This document shows, one piece after another, positions 40,278 through 49,523 of a stretch of 64,000 nucleotides of DNA. Made by a program: the position numbers and the translations under genes. The notes beneath the pieces are model-generated. The model was not told the DNA's origin. It saw nothing but the letters and a program-made list of their open reading frames with translations, and did not search any database. This stretch comes from Vibrionales bacterium SWAT-3 (GTDB taxonomy: Bacteria > Pseudomonadota > Gammaproteobacteria > Enterobacterales > Vibrionaceae): positions 368,290 to 432,289 of the forward strand of contig AAZW01000001.1 in the NCBI GenBank assembly GCA_000169995.1, written 5' to 3'. Every line of letters starts with the position of its first letter. The first letter of the stretch is position 1.

Positions 40278-40425
40278 AGAAAACTCCTGCTCTCCACAGC
40301 AAAATGCGCAGAGAAAATCCATAAAATAAGCAGGTGCACGAACCCATTCACAACGTGAACGCGCACCTAGCGGTTAAGCCATTAAAGATGGGGGATCGAC
40401 TAAAACAGTTAGTCGACGAAAGCCG

Positions 40426-41439
40426 TTAGTTAACGATCAGCTCAGAAGGAAGCTCGATGCCCACTTCTTTGTAGTAACGTGCTGCGCCCGGGTGAAGTGG
40501 AACAGGAAGGCCTGCAATCCCTTTCTCAAGCGCCATGGCTTTGGTTGCTTTGTGGATACCTTGTAGGAAAGGTAGGTTTTCATAGATAGCTTTGGTCAGT
40601 TGGTAGACATCTTCTTCGGAGATATCTTCACGAACCGCTAGGAAGTTAGGTTGAGCGATTGTGGTGATCGGCTTATCAACACCTGGGTAGGTGTTGGCAG
40701 GGATCTCGTACTTGGTCCAGATGTTGTAATCGCCATTCGCTTGTTTGATCTGTTCATCGGTAAACGACAGGATTTGAATATCTTCACCCAGAGCTGCAAA
40801 CGCTTGAGTTACCGCGCCCACTGGCACACCAGCTGGGGTGTTCATGCCGTCAATGGTGCCGTTTTGTAATGCACTCGCGCTACCACCGTAACCCATAAAG
40901 GCAAGTTTAAATTGTTCTGGGTTCACCGATAGGCCCTGCATGATCTGACGACCTGAATTTTCTGTACCTGAGTTTTTCTTGCCGATGGAGAATTTCTTAC
41001 CATTAAGATTCTCTAAGTCGCTCATGGTGCCTGTTTCAGTCAGGTCCGAACGAACAATAAAGTGCTCTACGTTTTGCCACAGCATAGAGACTGAACGCAG
41101 TTGGGTTTGACTGCCCGACTTCTCGTATGGCCCTAAACCTTGCCAAGCCCATGCACCGTACAAACCTTGCAAGATAGCAAACTGGGCTTCGTTCTCATTC
41201 AATAGTTTGACGTTCTCACCCGACCCGGCAGAGCTGATAGCCGCCAAAGAAAAGTGCTGCTTTGGCGCAAGCTTAACTTTACTCAATGTCGCCAACGCTA
41301 CGCCTACTGGGTAGTAAGTCCCCCCAGTTGAAGCTGTCGCTAGAATGTAGCTGCGCTCTTCTTGAGCTGAAGCGTTGCTGATAAGGCCAATAGATGCCAT
41401 TGCGATTGCTAAAGTTTTAACTAGCTTGTTGTATTTCAT
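40426..41439 (-). CDS. TAXI-family TRAP substrate-binding protein
   Basis: About 337 residues. The start MKYNKLVKTLAIAMASIGL has GGAG seven bases upstream. A signal peptide ends near ISNASAQE. TAXI features are ILATASTGGTYYPVGVALATL, FSIGKKNSGTENSGRQIM, LQNGTIDGMNTPAGVPVGAV and HPGAARYYKEVGIELP. It is the first gene after the sigma-54 promoter. The ligand is likely a carboxylate such as glutarate or 2-hydroxyglutarate, judged only from the lhgO remnant and the DctBD-type control. Confidence 0.92.
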   Translation of the reverse strand: MKYNKLVKTLAIAMASIGLISNASAQEERSYILATASTGGTYYPVGVALATLSKVKLAPKQHFSLAAISSAGSGENVKLLNENEAQFAILQGLYGAWAWQGLGPYEKSGSQTQLRSVSMLWQNVEHFIVRSDLTETGTMSDLENLNGKKFSIGKKNSGTENSGRQIMQGLSVNPEQFKLAFMGYGGSASALQNGTIDGMNTPAGVPVGAVTQAFAALGEDIQILSFTDEQIKQANGDYNIWTKYEIPANTYPGVDKPITTIAQPNFLAVREDISEEDVYQLTKAIYENLPFLQGIHKATKAMALEKGIAGLPVPLHPGAARYYKEVGIELPSELIVN

Positions 41440-41497
41440 TGTTACTCTCCATGTAGAGTTATTCACGTTATAGTTTTGTTAACAACGACTGCTAGAT

Positions 41498-41513
41498 AGC
41501 AAGCACAATGCCA
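41498..41513 (-). promoter_or_regulatory. Sigma-54 promoter of the TAXI-TRAP operon
   Basis: On the minus strand TGGCATTGTGCTTGCT matches TGGCAC-N5-TTGCT in all but one base, with the required ten bases between GG and GC. The start point would be near 41487, about 50 bases ahead of the TAXI start codon. Confidence 0.85.
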
Positions 41514-41591
41514 AAAATTAAGTTATTGATTTAATTAGATTTAAATAAAAATAACAATAGGCGAATTATTGCTTATTAGATGCAGATAGCA

Positions 41592-41613
41592 TGAGCCATT
41601 TTTTGCTCATTAA
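41592..41613. promoter_or_regulatory. Enhancer palindrome, proximal copy
   Basis: TGAGCCATTTTTTGCTCATT is the start of a 22-base site with TGAGC and GCTCA arms. It is centred about 95 bases upstream of the sigma-54 promoter and is identical to the distal copy at all but one position. Confidence 0.75.
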
Positions 41614-41701
41614 AAACAGGTATTAACATCTATATAAAGCTAACCACATCACACTTTACGTGAGAAATGTGACCAACAGTTATAAAATCACAAATACAGA
41701 G

Positions 41702-41723
41702 TGAGCCATTTATTGCTCATTAA
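41702..41723. promoter_or_regulatory. Enhancer palindrome, distal copy
   Basis: TGAGCCATTTATTGCTCATT is the second copy of the same site, 110 bases from the first. A looser half match, TTGCTCACTAA, follows near 41748. Confidence 0.75.
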
Positions 41724-41754
41724 TTTTCAATAAACACTTAAGTCTTGTTGCTCA

Positions 41755-43095
41755 CTAAGAATCGACATAATCACTTCGATTCAGCGCATAGCGCACCATT
41801 TTTTGGTTCAGTGTTCGACGAGGTAAATCCAAATCTTGCATCACGTCATTAATGCGTCCTTGATAACGCACTAACGCATCGTGAATCACCTTACGTTCGA
41901 AACTCTGAACCTGCACCGCCAGCGGAATGCCCGCTGTGGCAGATTCCGTTACCGAGTTGGGACGACACGCCAAGATATCCCCAACTGTTAGGCTCTCATC
42001 TAGCGCAAAACGAATCGCGACATTGCGCAGCTCGCGCACATTACCCGGCCATGCATAAGACAATAAGGCGTGGCGATCAGCCTCGCTGGCAACCCGAGTC
42101 TCACTGTTCGCTTCTTGAGTAAAGTGTTCAAAAAGAATGAGTGCGTCATCTTCACGCTCACTAAGCGGTGGCAAGTTCAGCTGGGCAACATTTAGGCGAT
42201 AGAACAGGTCTTGGCGAAAGTCAGGGTGGTTCAATAAGTCACATTTCGAGGCAGATACCACCCTCAAATCAACATGTTGCTGCTGGTTGCCACCCACACG
42301 CTCAACCACATTATCTTGTAAGGTGCGTAACACTTTGACCTGCATAGACAGGGGCATGCTCTCGATTTCATCAAGAAATACCGTGCCTTTATCAGCAAAT
42401 TCAAGCTTACCAATGCGCCGCTTGGCAGCCCCGGTAAACGCTCCAGCCTCATGCCCAAATAATTCACTTTCAAACAAGTTCTCTGGAATGGCACCACAGT
42501 TAAGCGGCACAAAAGGGTGTTTTTTACGTTCGCTAAACTCATGCAAGCAAGAAGCGACCAACTCCTTACCACAGCCAGTTTCACCATAAATGATCACATT
42601 TGTGTCTATGGAAGCCACCTTCTGTATTTGTTCGCGCAGTTCGCACATCACCTTACTGCGACCAATCAAAACCTGCTCAATGCCTTTTAGGTTATTTAAG
42701 TAGCTTTGGCGGTCAACTCTGTCTTGGCTGCTTTGATACTTCTCGACCGCTTCAGAGACAGTTTGAGAAAGGCGCTCAGGATCAAATGGCTTTTCGATGA
42801 AATCATAGGCGCCTTGATGTAACGCCTTTACCGCCATATCAACATCGCCATGCCCGGTAATCAAAATAACAGGGACTTCTGGCACCAAACTTTTAAAACG
42901 TCCGAGCAGCTCTACTCCATCTATATCGGGCAAACGCACGTCACTAATGATGGTGTGAAAATCGCCTTGCTTAACTGCGCTTAACGCATCTTGCCCAACC
43001 TCAAACGCAGTGACATCAAAGCCGGCTAACTGTAACCATTGGCTGGTTGCTTGACGCACAATCGCATCATCTTCAATCAAAGCTATACGTTGCAT
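41755..43095 (-). CDS. Sigma-54-dependent response regulator, DctD-like
   Basis: The 446-residue protein has a receiver domain (IEDD, phospho-Asp in TIISDVRLP, Lys in FIEKPF), then an AAA+ domain with Walker A GETGCGKE, the sigma-54 contact loop GAFTGA, and Walker B GTVFLDEIE. A C-terminal Fis-type helix-turn-helix (VIHDALVRYQGRINDVMQDLDLPRRTLNQKM) completes it. DctD proteins activate C4-dicarboxylate uptake. Here the adjacent TAXI-TRAP operon with a sigma-54 promoter and paired palindromes is the obvious target. It is divergent from its partner kinase gene. Confidence 0.93.
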   Translation of the reverse strand: MQRIALIEDDAIVRQATSQWLQLAGFDVTAFEVGQDALSAVKQGDFHTIISDVRLPDIDGVELLGRFKSLVPEVPVILITGHGDVDMAVKALHQGAYDFIEKPFDPERLSQTVSEAVEKYQSSQDRVDRQSYLNNLKGIEQVLIGRSKVMCELREQIQKVASIDTNVIIYGETGCGKELVASCLHEFSERKKHPFVPLNCGAIPENLFESELFGHEAGAFTGAAKRRIGKLEFADKGTVFLDEIESMPLSMQVKVLRTLQDNVVERVGGNQQQHVDLRVVSASKCDLLNHPDFRQDLFYRLNVAQLNLPPLSEREDDALILFEHFTQEANSETRVASEADRHALLSYAWPGNVRELRNVAIRFALDESLTVGDILACRPNSVTESATAGIPLAVQVQSFERKVIHDALVRYQGRINDVMQDLDLPRRTLNQKMVRYALNRSDYVDS

Positions 43096-43301
43096 GGTCT
43101 GTTCCTAACACTTGAACCAAATATGCCGCCCACGGTATTCAAAAACCGAGCAGACGAAAAGGAGCTAGCTCCCACTTTGAGTAACACCTCTTTAACAGTT
43201 TTATGATGTTTGTTAGGTTCAACTTGTTTCACTCTCCACCTGCTCAAAAAGCAAACACAACACAGCCTTAAACCACTAATTTAAAAGGGATTTAATCAAG
43301 A

Positions 43302-45365
43302 ATGATGAATAACAATCGATATTGGTTATTTCTATTTTCCTGTTTAATTATTGGCTTAGTGCAGGTCACAACCAAAAACGGAATCAGCCAGTGGAAACTT
43401 GAACAAGCGCAACGTTATGCTGAGCAGCGCTTCCTTGGCTACATCGCTGAAGCAAGGCGAACACTAAAACGTTTCTATTATCTGCCCTACCTAGTCACCA
43501 ACGACGAAACTACGGTTCGCTTTATCGATGGTGAAGACCGCCTTGAAAAACGTATCAAAAAGCAGCTCATTCAATTGGACAAAGCGGCGAATACCAAAGG
43601 CTGGTATTTACTCTCCGATACGGGCGATTTACTGGTTTCTAGTGTTGAGAGGAGCAAGCTGAGTAAAAAGAACGCCGGCACGATCGTGTCTAAGATTCAT
43701 CAACAAGGTGGGGCGATTTCGGTGGTGACCAAAAACAAAGGTGTAACGCCCGATTACTTTATTGCCGCGCCCGTTTATCGAGCCTCTGATGTGGTTGGCA
43801 TTGTCGCGGTTCAAATAGACCTATCACTGCTGACCGATCAATGGTTTGCCGATGGCGAAGCAGTACTGTTCCAGAACCCTCGCGAACAATTTTTTCTCTC
43901 AAGCGACCACAAACTCAGTGCGGATTGGTTTAACGACACCTTCAATTCTCAGCCTACTGCCACCAAACGCGAGTTATACGACCAAACCCACATTCGCGTG
44001 TGGCGACTGCAAGGTAAAGACTATCTGATTCAGTCGATCAAGTTAGACGACCTCAACTGGCGTTTAACCTACCTCACCCCCTTAACTAGCCTCAATCAAA
44101 CCACTAATTGGATAAGTTGGAGCGTAGCGGTGGGCTGTCTTTTCATCATGCTATTGCTGATAATTCTCTACCAAAGACGCCAGAAAAAACTCAGCAACCT
44201 ACGAATCCAAAAGCTGATTGAAGAGTCTGAAAAACGATTGTCTGGAATGATCAACAAGACACACGTAGGACTTGTGCTGATCGATAAACACGGTCACATC
44301 CACGACATTAATCTGATGGCGAAAAACTACTTCTGCCTATCCGATTCGATGATCAGCAATATCAAAGCGTGGCAACTTTTTGAAGCCGGTAACCCGAACT
44401 CAACTACGCTACAGCTATTAAAAAATCTAGAGCAACACCAAGAGCTGGCCGAGATCACCAGCGTAGAAACCATGGCAAGACGCAGCGACGGCAGCTACTT
44501 CCCGGTGTTGTTCTCTATTAGCTCCTTTCCTTGGCATGCTACTACCTATTACCTATGTACTGTGATTGATATCAGTAAACGTAAGAAAGCGGAGATCGCG
44601 GTACAGGAAGCAAATAAAACACTTCAGCTGAGGGTAGAAGAGCGAACGCAAGACCTAAAAGACGCTCAACAAGAGTTGGTAGAATCAAGCAAACTTGCCG
44701 CATTGGGGCGTATGTCGAGCGCGATTACTCATGAGCTCAATCAACCGCTTACTGGCCTAAAAACCCTGCTTTCAAGTAACCAGTTACTGATGGAAAGAGG
44801 CGAGACTAAGATGTTGAAAGCGAACATGGACCTGGTGATGAGTCTCATCGACAGAATGGCCAACATGACCAGCCAGCTGAAGTCCTTCGCCTTTCAAAGA
44901 TTGGAAAAACCTTATCCGGTGTCACTGACAGACGCACTTCAAGAAACCCTACGCATTCACCAAGCCGAGTTAGAGCGTGTCGATATTCGTGTTCGTGTCG
45001 CCTCTAATATTTCAATGGTGATGGGAGAAGAAGCGCGACTTAGACAAGTACTTGGTAATCTCTTAAGCAATGCCATCGATGCTACACAAAACCAGAAAAC
45101 AGCAACCATTGTTATCAGTGCTCATACCGAACAAGAGCGTGTGATCATCAAGGTGCAAGATAACGGTTGTGGCGTATCCGAAGACCAACTAGAAACCATT
45201 TTCGAACCCTTCCACACCAACAAAAAAATGGGCGAAGGCCTCGGACTCGGTCTCGCCATCACCGCCAACAATGTACGCGATATGCAAGGCTATTTGATTG
45301 CCAAGAACAACCCTGAACAAGGGATGACCTTCACGCTAACTCTGAAGAGTGCCGATAGTGAGTAA
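43302..45365 (+). CDS. Sensor histidine kinase, DctB-like
   Basis: The 687-residue protein has an N-terminal membrane segment, a large periplasmic dCache-type sensor (about residues 30-265, with WYLLSDTGDLLVSSVERSKL and DYFIAAPVYRASDVVGIVAVQIDL) and a second membrane segment (SWSVAVGCLFIMLLLIILY). A PAS domain precedes the coiled linker and the kinase core: HisKA SSAITHELNQPLTGLKTLL and HATPase with NLLSNAIDAT, DNGCGVSEDQ, GEGLGLGLAI. It is divergent from the DctD-like gene over a 206-base gap, as for dctB/dctD pairs. Confidence 0.92.
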   Translation: MMNNNRYWLFLFSCLIIGLVQVTTKNGISQWKLEQAQRYAEQRFLGYIAEARRTLKRFYYLPYLVTNDETTVRFIDGEDRLEKRIKKQLIQLDKAANTKGWYLLSDTGDLLVSSVERSKLSKKNAGTIVSKIHQQGGAISVVTKNKGVTPDYFIAAPVYRASDVVGIVAVQIDLSLLTDQWFADGEAVLFQNPREQFFLSSDHKLSADWFNDTFNSQPTATKRELYDQTHIRVWRLQGKDYLIQSIKLDDLNWRLTYLTPLTSLNQTTNWISWSVAVGCLFIMLLLIILYQRRQKKLSNLRIQKLIEESEKRLSGMINKTHVGLVLIDKHGHIHDINLMAKNYFCLSDSMISNIKAWQLFEAGNPNSTTLQLLKNLEQHQELAEITSVETMARRSDGSYFPVLFSISSFPWHATTYYLCTVIDISKRKKAEIAVQEANKTLQLRVEERTQDLKDAQQELVESSKLAALGRMSSAITHELNQPLTGLKTLLSSNQLLMERGETKMLKANMDLVMSLIDRMANMTSQLKSFAFQRLEKPYPVSLTDALQETLRIHQAELERVDIRVRVASNISMVMGEEARLRQVLGNLLSNAIDATQNQKTATIVISAHTEQERVIIKVQDNGCGVSEDQLETIFEPFHTNKKMGEGLGLGLAITANNVRDMQGYLIAKNNPEQGMTFTLTLKSADSE

Positions 45366-45416
45366 TTGCTTACATCATGCTTTAGACACATACTCTATTG
45401 GAATTCTGGAACAAAA

Positions 45417-45439
45417 AAACCGCCCATAGAGGGCGGTTT
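45417..45439. terminator. Bidirectional terminator
   Basis: AAACCGCCC and GGGCGGTTT form a perfect stem between the convergent kinase and hexosaminidase genes, with A-runs and T-runs on the two sides. Confidence 0.85.
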
Positions 45440-45475
45440 GGAGAGTTTATTAGCGTATAACTTATTCTCTGTCGC

Positions 45476-47926
45476 TTACTTGCTCAGCTGCTTGAGCAGT
45501 GACTCCGTTGGGCGAACAATCGCAATGATTGATTCATCGTAGATCTTCGCAGCATCAGATAGGATAGCTTGGTAGGCATTCGCGTCTGCTTCTCGAACTT
45601 GCTCACCCGCTTTCGCTTTAGCAATCAAGGTTAGCGCCAGATCGGCAACTTCGACAGTTTTCTCTGCCACCACCACAGTCTCTACCGAAGAGACATTAGC
45701 AGCAAAGATAGTCTCAGCGGCAAGTGCAGCCGATTTTGCTTGCTGATAATGCTCTGTAAGTTGCTCCAATGCCTGTTGATTACCTGTCGCGACTTCGTTA
45801 ACTAAATCTTGCATCTCATACACCGCGTAGCTTTCTACTGGCAGCGCATCAACAAAGCGGTTTAGGCGCTCGTATTGACTGTACAAAGTGCCTTTAGGCT
45901 CTGTTGAGTTCCACTTCTCCCAGTTACGAGCATAGTATTGTGCTGGCTCGGTGTACTTTGAAAGAATACGAAGATCTTGGATATCTTGACCTCTGGCAAT
46001 GCGCTTTAGCAACATATCGGCATCCGCGTGGTGACGCAGACCGACTGAGATTTCCGACCATGTGTCCATCGCTTTCATGCGTTTGTACATGCTGCGTTCG
46101 TCAGTCAGTTCAGCATCCGACCAGAAACGTTCTGCAATCGCGTAACTACGAGGCCATAGATAGTTTTCTACAGTAAGGCTGTCTTTGTTCTCTAGCCATA
46201 TTGTAATCTCACCACCCAGAATCAACTCTTTTTCTTTGTCGGTAAGCTCTGCAGGATAGCCACCGTTAGGCTCAGGGATGACACTGCCTTCAATATCGCT
46301 ACTTGCAATCACTTCACCTGTGGTTGGCCAGCGCACGTTACCAATCAATTGGTAGCTGCCCTCAGAGAATCCATTTGGATTGAGGTTCAGGTTAAACTCA
46401 GTGTAAGACATGAAGTTATCGAAGTGGCCGACAAAGGTTTTACCCGGCACATAATCAAGGATGTAGATCTCTTCACGAGACTTGCCGTTGTAATCACTGA
46501 ACGCGCGGAACGTACCGTCTTTCGCTTCAATGATGGTCAGCGTTCCCTTACGCGGGCCGCCTTTTGAGCGTGGCTTCTCCCATTGATACGTCACGAACTT
46601 CTCGCCATTATGAAGCTTATCATCAACCGTGATACCCGTTGGCATTGGGTCATTGCGATAGTGGTAACTCGTAGGCTGAGGCTGGTCTAGGTAATAACCA
46701 GTAGACAGGATACCTGGGTAACCCTCTTTCGCCGCACGACCAATACTGTCATGACCTTGCCAGCTTTGAATCACGATAGAAGTTGGCAGATCTTTATGCC
46801 AAATCTCATCCCAACCTGTCATCTTCTTGCCACGCTCTTCCAGCATCTTCTCAACTTTTACGTTGAGGTAAGACTGCAAACCGCGTTCGCCATCAATGCC
46901 ATTCTCTTCGATGAACTTCTGATGCTTTTCGCTGTTGATCCATTGAGAGTAATTTGGCTCATCGCCACCAATGTGGAAGTACTCATCTGGGAACAACTCG
47001 GTCACTTCATCAAACACATCACCCAGCATTTCATAAAGCTCTGGGTTTAGAGGGTCCATCAATGGCTCAAACACACCCCAGCCGCGCTCTTGATCATAGC
47101 TTTGGCCTTCGCCACCCGACATTAAGCGTGGGTAAGCATGCGCCACAGCAGAAGAGTGTCCCGGCAGTGATACTTCTGGAATCACACGAATACCAAGGTT
47201 ACGAGCGTACTCGACTAGGTAACGAACTTGGTCTTTGGTGTAGTAATCACCATCGGTGGTTTCTGACCATAGGCGCGGCCAAGATTCCGTTTGAATGCGG
47301 ATACCTTGATCGTCCCAGAAGTGCCAATGGAACACGTTCATTTTCGCAGAGGCCATCGCATCTAGCTGACGAATCAACACATCAAATTCAATAAAGTGAC
47401 GCGAGGTATCGTAAGAGACACCACGCCAGCGGAAGCGAGGTTCATCGACGATTGTAACGGCAGGAATGTGGTAGCCAGTCGCTGTCGTTTCAACCAGCTG
47501 TAAAAGGGTTTCGATACCGTGAATAGCGCCGTAAGGGCTTGGTGCGCTCAGCGTGATTTGTTCACCCTGAGTGGTAATCTTATAAGACTCTTCAGAGTCG
47601 ATATTCTGAATATCAGACTTTGGTGCCGCGTCGATATCAATGATCAGGTTTGCTTGGTCTGCGCTATCAACCTGCCAGTTTAAAATCGGCACACCTGTTT
47701 GACGCTCTAGGCGGTCAATAAAGCGTTTTGCGGTGTATTCAACACGGTCAGAGTTAAAGCCTTTGATGTAAACTTTAAAATTACCATCTACTTTTACTTG
47801 GCCTGATTTTAATTCCACAGATTGTGGATAAGGCATTAAATTCAAGTCTGTATTTGGAGCCATTGCTAAAGCCATTGGGGAAACTACTGAACCTGAAATC
47901 AATAGAGACAATATAGTTTTTTTCAT
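45476..47926 (-). CDS. GH20 beta-N-acetylhexosaminidase
   Basis: The 816-residue exported enzyme (signal peptide MKKTILSLLISGSVVSPMALA) has a GH20 N-terminal domain and a TIM-barrel catalytic domain with GVSYDTSRHFIEFDVLIRQLDAMASAKMNVFHWH, PEVSLPGHSSAVAHAYP and the catalytic Asp-Glu pair in YFHIGGDEPNYSQW. Sequence after about residue 430, including a lipid-binding-like insert and a C-terminal helical part, is longer than in minimal hexosaminidases. It releases terminal GlcNAc-type residues from chitooligosaccharides. It is the last gene of a seven-gene operon that also encodes a porin and a route through 2-keto-3-deoxygluconate. Confidence 0.92.
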   Translation of the reverse strand: MKKTILSLLISGSVVSPMALAMAPNTDLNLMPYPQSVELKSGQVKVDGNFKVYIKGFNSDRVEYTAKRFIDRLERQTGVPILNWQVDSADQANLIIDIDAAPKSDIQNIDSEESYKITTQGEQITLSAPSPYGAIHGIETLLQLVETTATGYHIPAVTIVDEPRFRWRGVSYDTSRHFIEFDVLIRQLDAMASAKMNVFHWHFWDDQGIRIQTESWPRLWSETTDGDYYTKDQVRYLVEYARNLGIRVIPEVSLPGHSSAVAHAYPRLMSGGEGQSYDQERGWGVFEPLMDPLNPELYEMLGDVFDEVTELFPDEYFHIGGDEPNYSQWINSEKHQKFIEENGIDGERGLQSYLNVKVEKMLEERGKKMTGWDEIWHKDLPTSIVIQSWQGHDSIGRAAKEGYPGILSTGYYLDQPQPTSYHYRNDPMPTGITVDDKLHNGEKFVTYQWEKPRSKGGPRKGTLTIIEAKDGTFRAFSDYNGKSREEIYILDYVPGKTFVGHFDNFMSYTEFNLNLNPNGFSEGSYQLIGNVRWPTTGEVIASSDIEGSVIPEPNGGYPAELTDKEKELILGGEITIWLENKDSLTVENYLWPRSYAIAERFWSDAELTDERSMYKRMKAMDTWSEISVGLRHHADADMLLKRIARGQDIQDLRILSKYTEPAQYYARNWEKWNSTEPKGTLYSQYERLNRFVDALPVESYAVYEMQDLVNEVATGNQQALEQLTEHYQQAKSAALAAETIFAANVSSVETVVVAEKTVEVADLALTLIAKAKAGEQVREADANAYQAILSDAAKIYDESIIAIVRPTESLLKQLSK

Positions 47927-48003
47927 TATTAATTTTCCTATATAACTTTCATTGTATTTTATTTATCAGAGCCTATTCACAAAAATAAATAAGCTTTGTT
48001 GAA

Positions 48004-48699
48004 TTAGAATGAGAAATTAACACCAACTCGGAAACGCCAATCCGTTTTATCGTTTTCAGATTGCACCGTATCCGCATCAACCACTTCTGCATACGGTCTC
48101 ACTGTTGGCTTCCATTTATATACTGCTTTTACGGTATGCTCGCGAGCATGTAGATCGCCGGTTGCGAGCTCTGTCGTATGATGCGTAATCTGATCGAAAT
48201 ACGTAAAGGCATACGAAATCATGTATTTATCTGTATTGTATCCCGTCCAAATATCATAACGGTTTCGCTTTGCTGTCTCTTCGTTGCCATAGTCATTCAC
48301 TAAAGCTTCGGTCGAAAAATCATAACGATAACGACCATGTACAAAGAGCCCATTGTCAAAGTTGTAATTAAGCTTTAGATAAGGCATCAAGAAGGTATTT
48401 GAGCCTTGAAAATTCATCACTACGCCAGGGTTCAGCATAAAATTGTCATTGATGGCATAGGTGTAATAATGGGTAAATTCGGTATTAATCACCTTCGTTT
48501 CGTCATACGCTCCCGCTGCATGTCGAACATTCGTCAGTGTTTCTAAACCATACCCATTATCAAAATGGTGGCCAACAATAAAACGACTTCGATACTGATC
48601 TGTCGTACTTCGATACTCTGCCCTTAAATCGACATAACCCCCGGCAGTTGAGGTCATTGGTAATAATGCTAGTAGTGCTAAAGGAAGTAATTTTTTCAT
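48004..48699 (-). CDS. KdgM-family outer-membrane porin for acidic oligosaccharides
   Basis: The 231-residue protein has a signal peptide (MKKLLPLALLALLPMTSTA) and an all-beta barrel with alternating aromatic strands, ending in the outer-membrane signature RFRVGVNFSF. The opening GGYVDLRAEYRSTTDQYRSRFIVGHHFDNGYGLE is typical of KdgM, a 12-strand channel lined with Arg for oligogalacturonates. In this operon, beside a hexosaminidase and a deacylase, the ligand may instead be an acidic amino sugar oligomer. Its position between eda and the hexosaminidase gene supports joint induction. Confidence 0.88.
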   Translation of the reverse strand: MKKLLPLALLALLPMTSTAGGYVDLRAEYRSTTDQYRSRFIVGHHFDNGYGLETLTNVRHAAGAYDETKVINTEFTHYYTYAINDNFMLNPGVVMNFQGSNTFLMPYLKLNYNFDNGLFVHGRYRYDFSTEALVNDYGNEETAKRNRYDIWTGYNTDKYMISYAFTYFDQITHHTTELATGDLHAREHTVKAVYKWKPTVRPYAEVVDADTVQSENDKTDWRFRVGVNFSF

Positions 48700-48818
48700 A
48701 GTTCACCGATATTATGATTATAAAAACCCACCGCACATTGATATATGCAGAAAGGTGTAAATTCGGAGACTACCTTTTTATTTCTTATTAATTATTTTGA
48801 TTGTATGAAGTGTATTTA

Positions 48819-48844
48819 TAGCTACTGCTCATATTCAGTAGCTA
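48819..48844 (-). repeat. Intercistronic hairpin between eda and the porin gene
   Basis: TAGCTACTG and CAGTAGCTA form a perfect 9-bp stem with an 8-base loop. No T-run follows on the operon strand, so partial termination or processing is possible. Confidence 0.5.
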
Positions 48845-48873
48845 TTATTTATTTTAATAAATGTTTAATTTAG

Positions 48874-49503
48874 CTATTTCACCAATTCAACGGCTTCACG
48901 AACCAACACCGCGATCTCGTCCCATTGCTCGTTCTCGATCATTTTTGGTGACACCATCCAAGTGCCACCGCAACAGACCACGCGATCAACGGCTAAGTAA
49001 TCATTGACGTTGTGCTTGCCGATACCACCTGTAGGCATGAGCGACACATCAACGTATGGCGCTAGCAAAGATTTCACCATGTTGATGCCACCAGAGGCTT
49101 CTGCTGGGAAGAACTTCAAGAAGTTAAGACCAAGTTCAAGCGCTTGCTCTACTTGGCTTGGGTTGTTTACGCCAGGAACGATTGGCATCCCGATCTCTTG
49201 GCAACGCTTAACCGTGTTTGGATTCAAACCTGGCGCTACGATGAACTCGCTACCCGCCTCTTTCGCAAGGTCGATCTGCTCAGGGGTTAATACTGTGCCA
49301 GCACCGATACACATCTCTGGGTAGGCATCACGCATCGCGCGAATCGAATCCGCCGCCGCTTCTGTACGGAACGTCACTTCAGCTACTGGTAGGCCATTTT
49401 CTACTAACACTTTTGCTAGTGGGATCGCGTGTTCCACCTTGTTGATTTGAATAACAGGGATAACTTTGAATTGCTTAAGTGTGTTGATCATTTCTTGAGG
49501 CAT
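48874..49503 (-). CDS. eda: KDPG/KHG aldolase
   Basis: This 209-residue class I aldolase splits 2-keto-3-deoxy-6-phosphogluconate into pyruvate and glyceraldehyde-3-phosphate. The motifs VAEVTFRTEAA, CIGAGTVLTPEQ, EFIVAPGLNP, the Schiff-base Lys in LNFLKFFPAEASGG and LMPTGGI are intact. It follows kdgK by 20 bases, so the two steps are coupled. Confidence 0.95.
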   Translation of the reverse strand: MPQEMINTLKQFKVIPVIQINKVEHAIPLAKVLVENGLPVAEVTFRTEAAADSIRAMRDAYPEMCIGAGTVLTPEQIDLAKEAGSEFIVAPGLNPNTVKRCQEIGMPIVPGVNNPSQVEQALELGLNFLKFFPAEASGGINMVKSLLAPYVDVSLMPTGGIGKHNVNDYLAVDRVVCCGGTWMVSPKMIENEQWDEIAVLVREAVELVK

Positions 49504-49523
49504 AATAATTTCGCTTTATCTTT

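Larger units (their letters stand above)
41440..41754. promoter_or_regulatory. Control region with sigma-54 promoter and two enhancer sites
   Basis: The whole gap between the DctD-like gene and the TAXI gene is regulatory. The parts are listed separately; there is no gene here. Confidence 0.75.

Noticed and set aside
41592..41723. TGAGC...GCTCA palindromes as terminators of the DctD-like gene
   Set aside because: The arms are only five bases, there are two nearly identical copies 110 bases apart, and no T-run follows; enhancer sites fit better.
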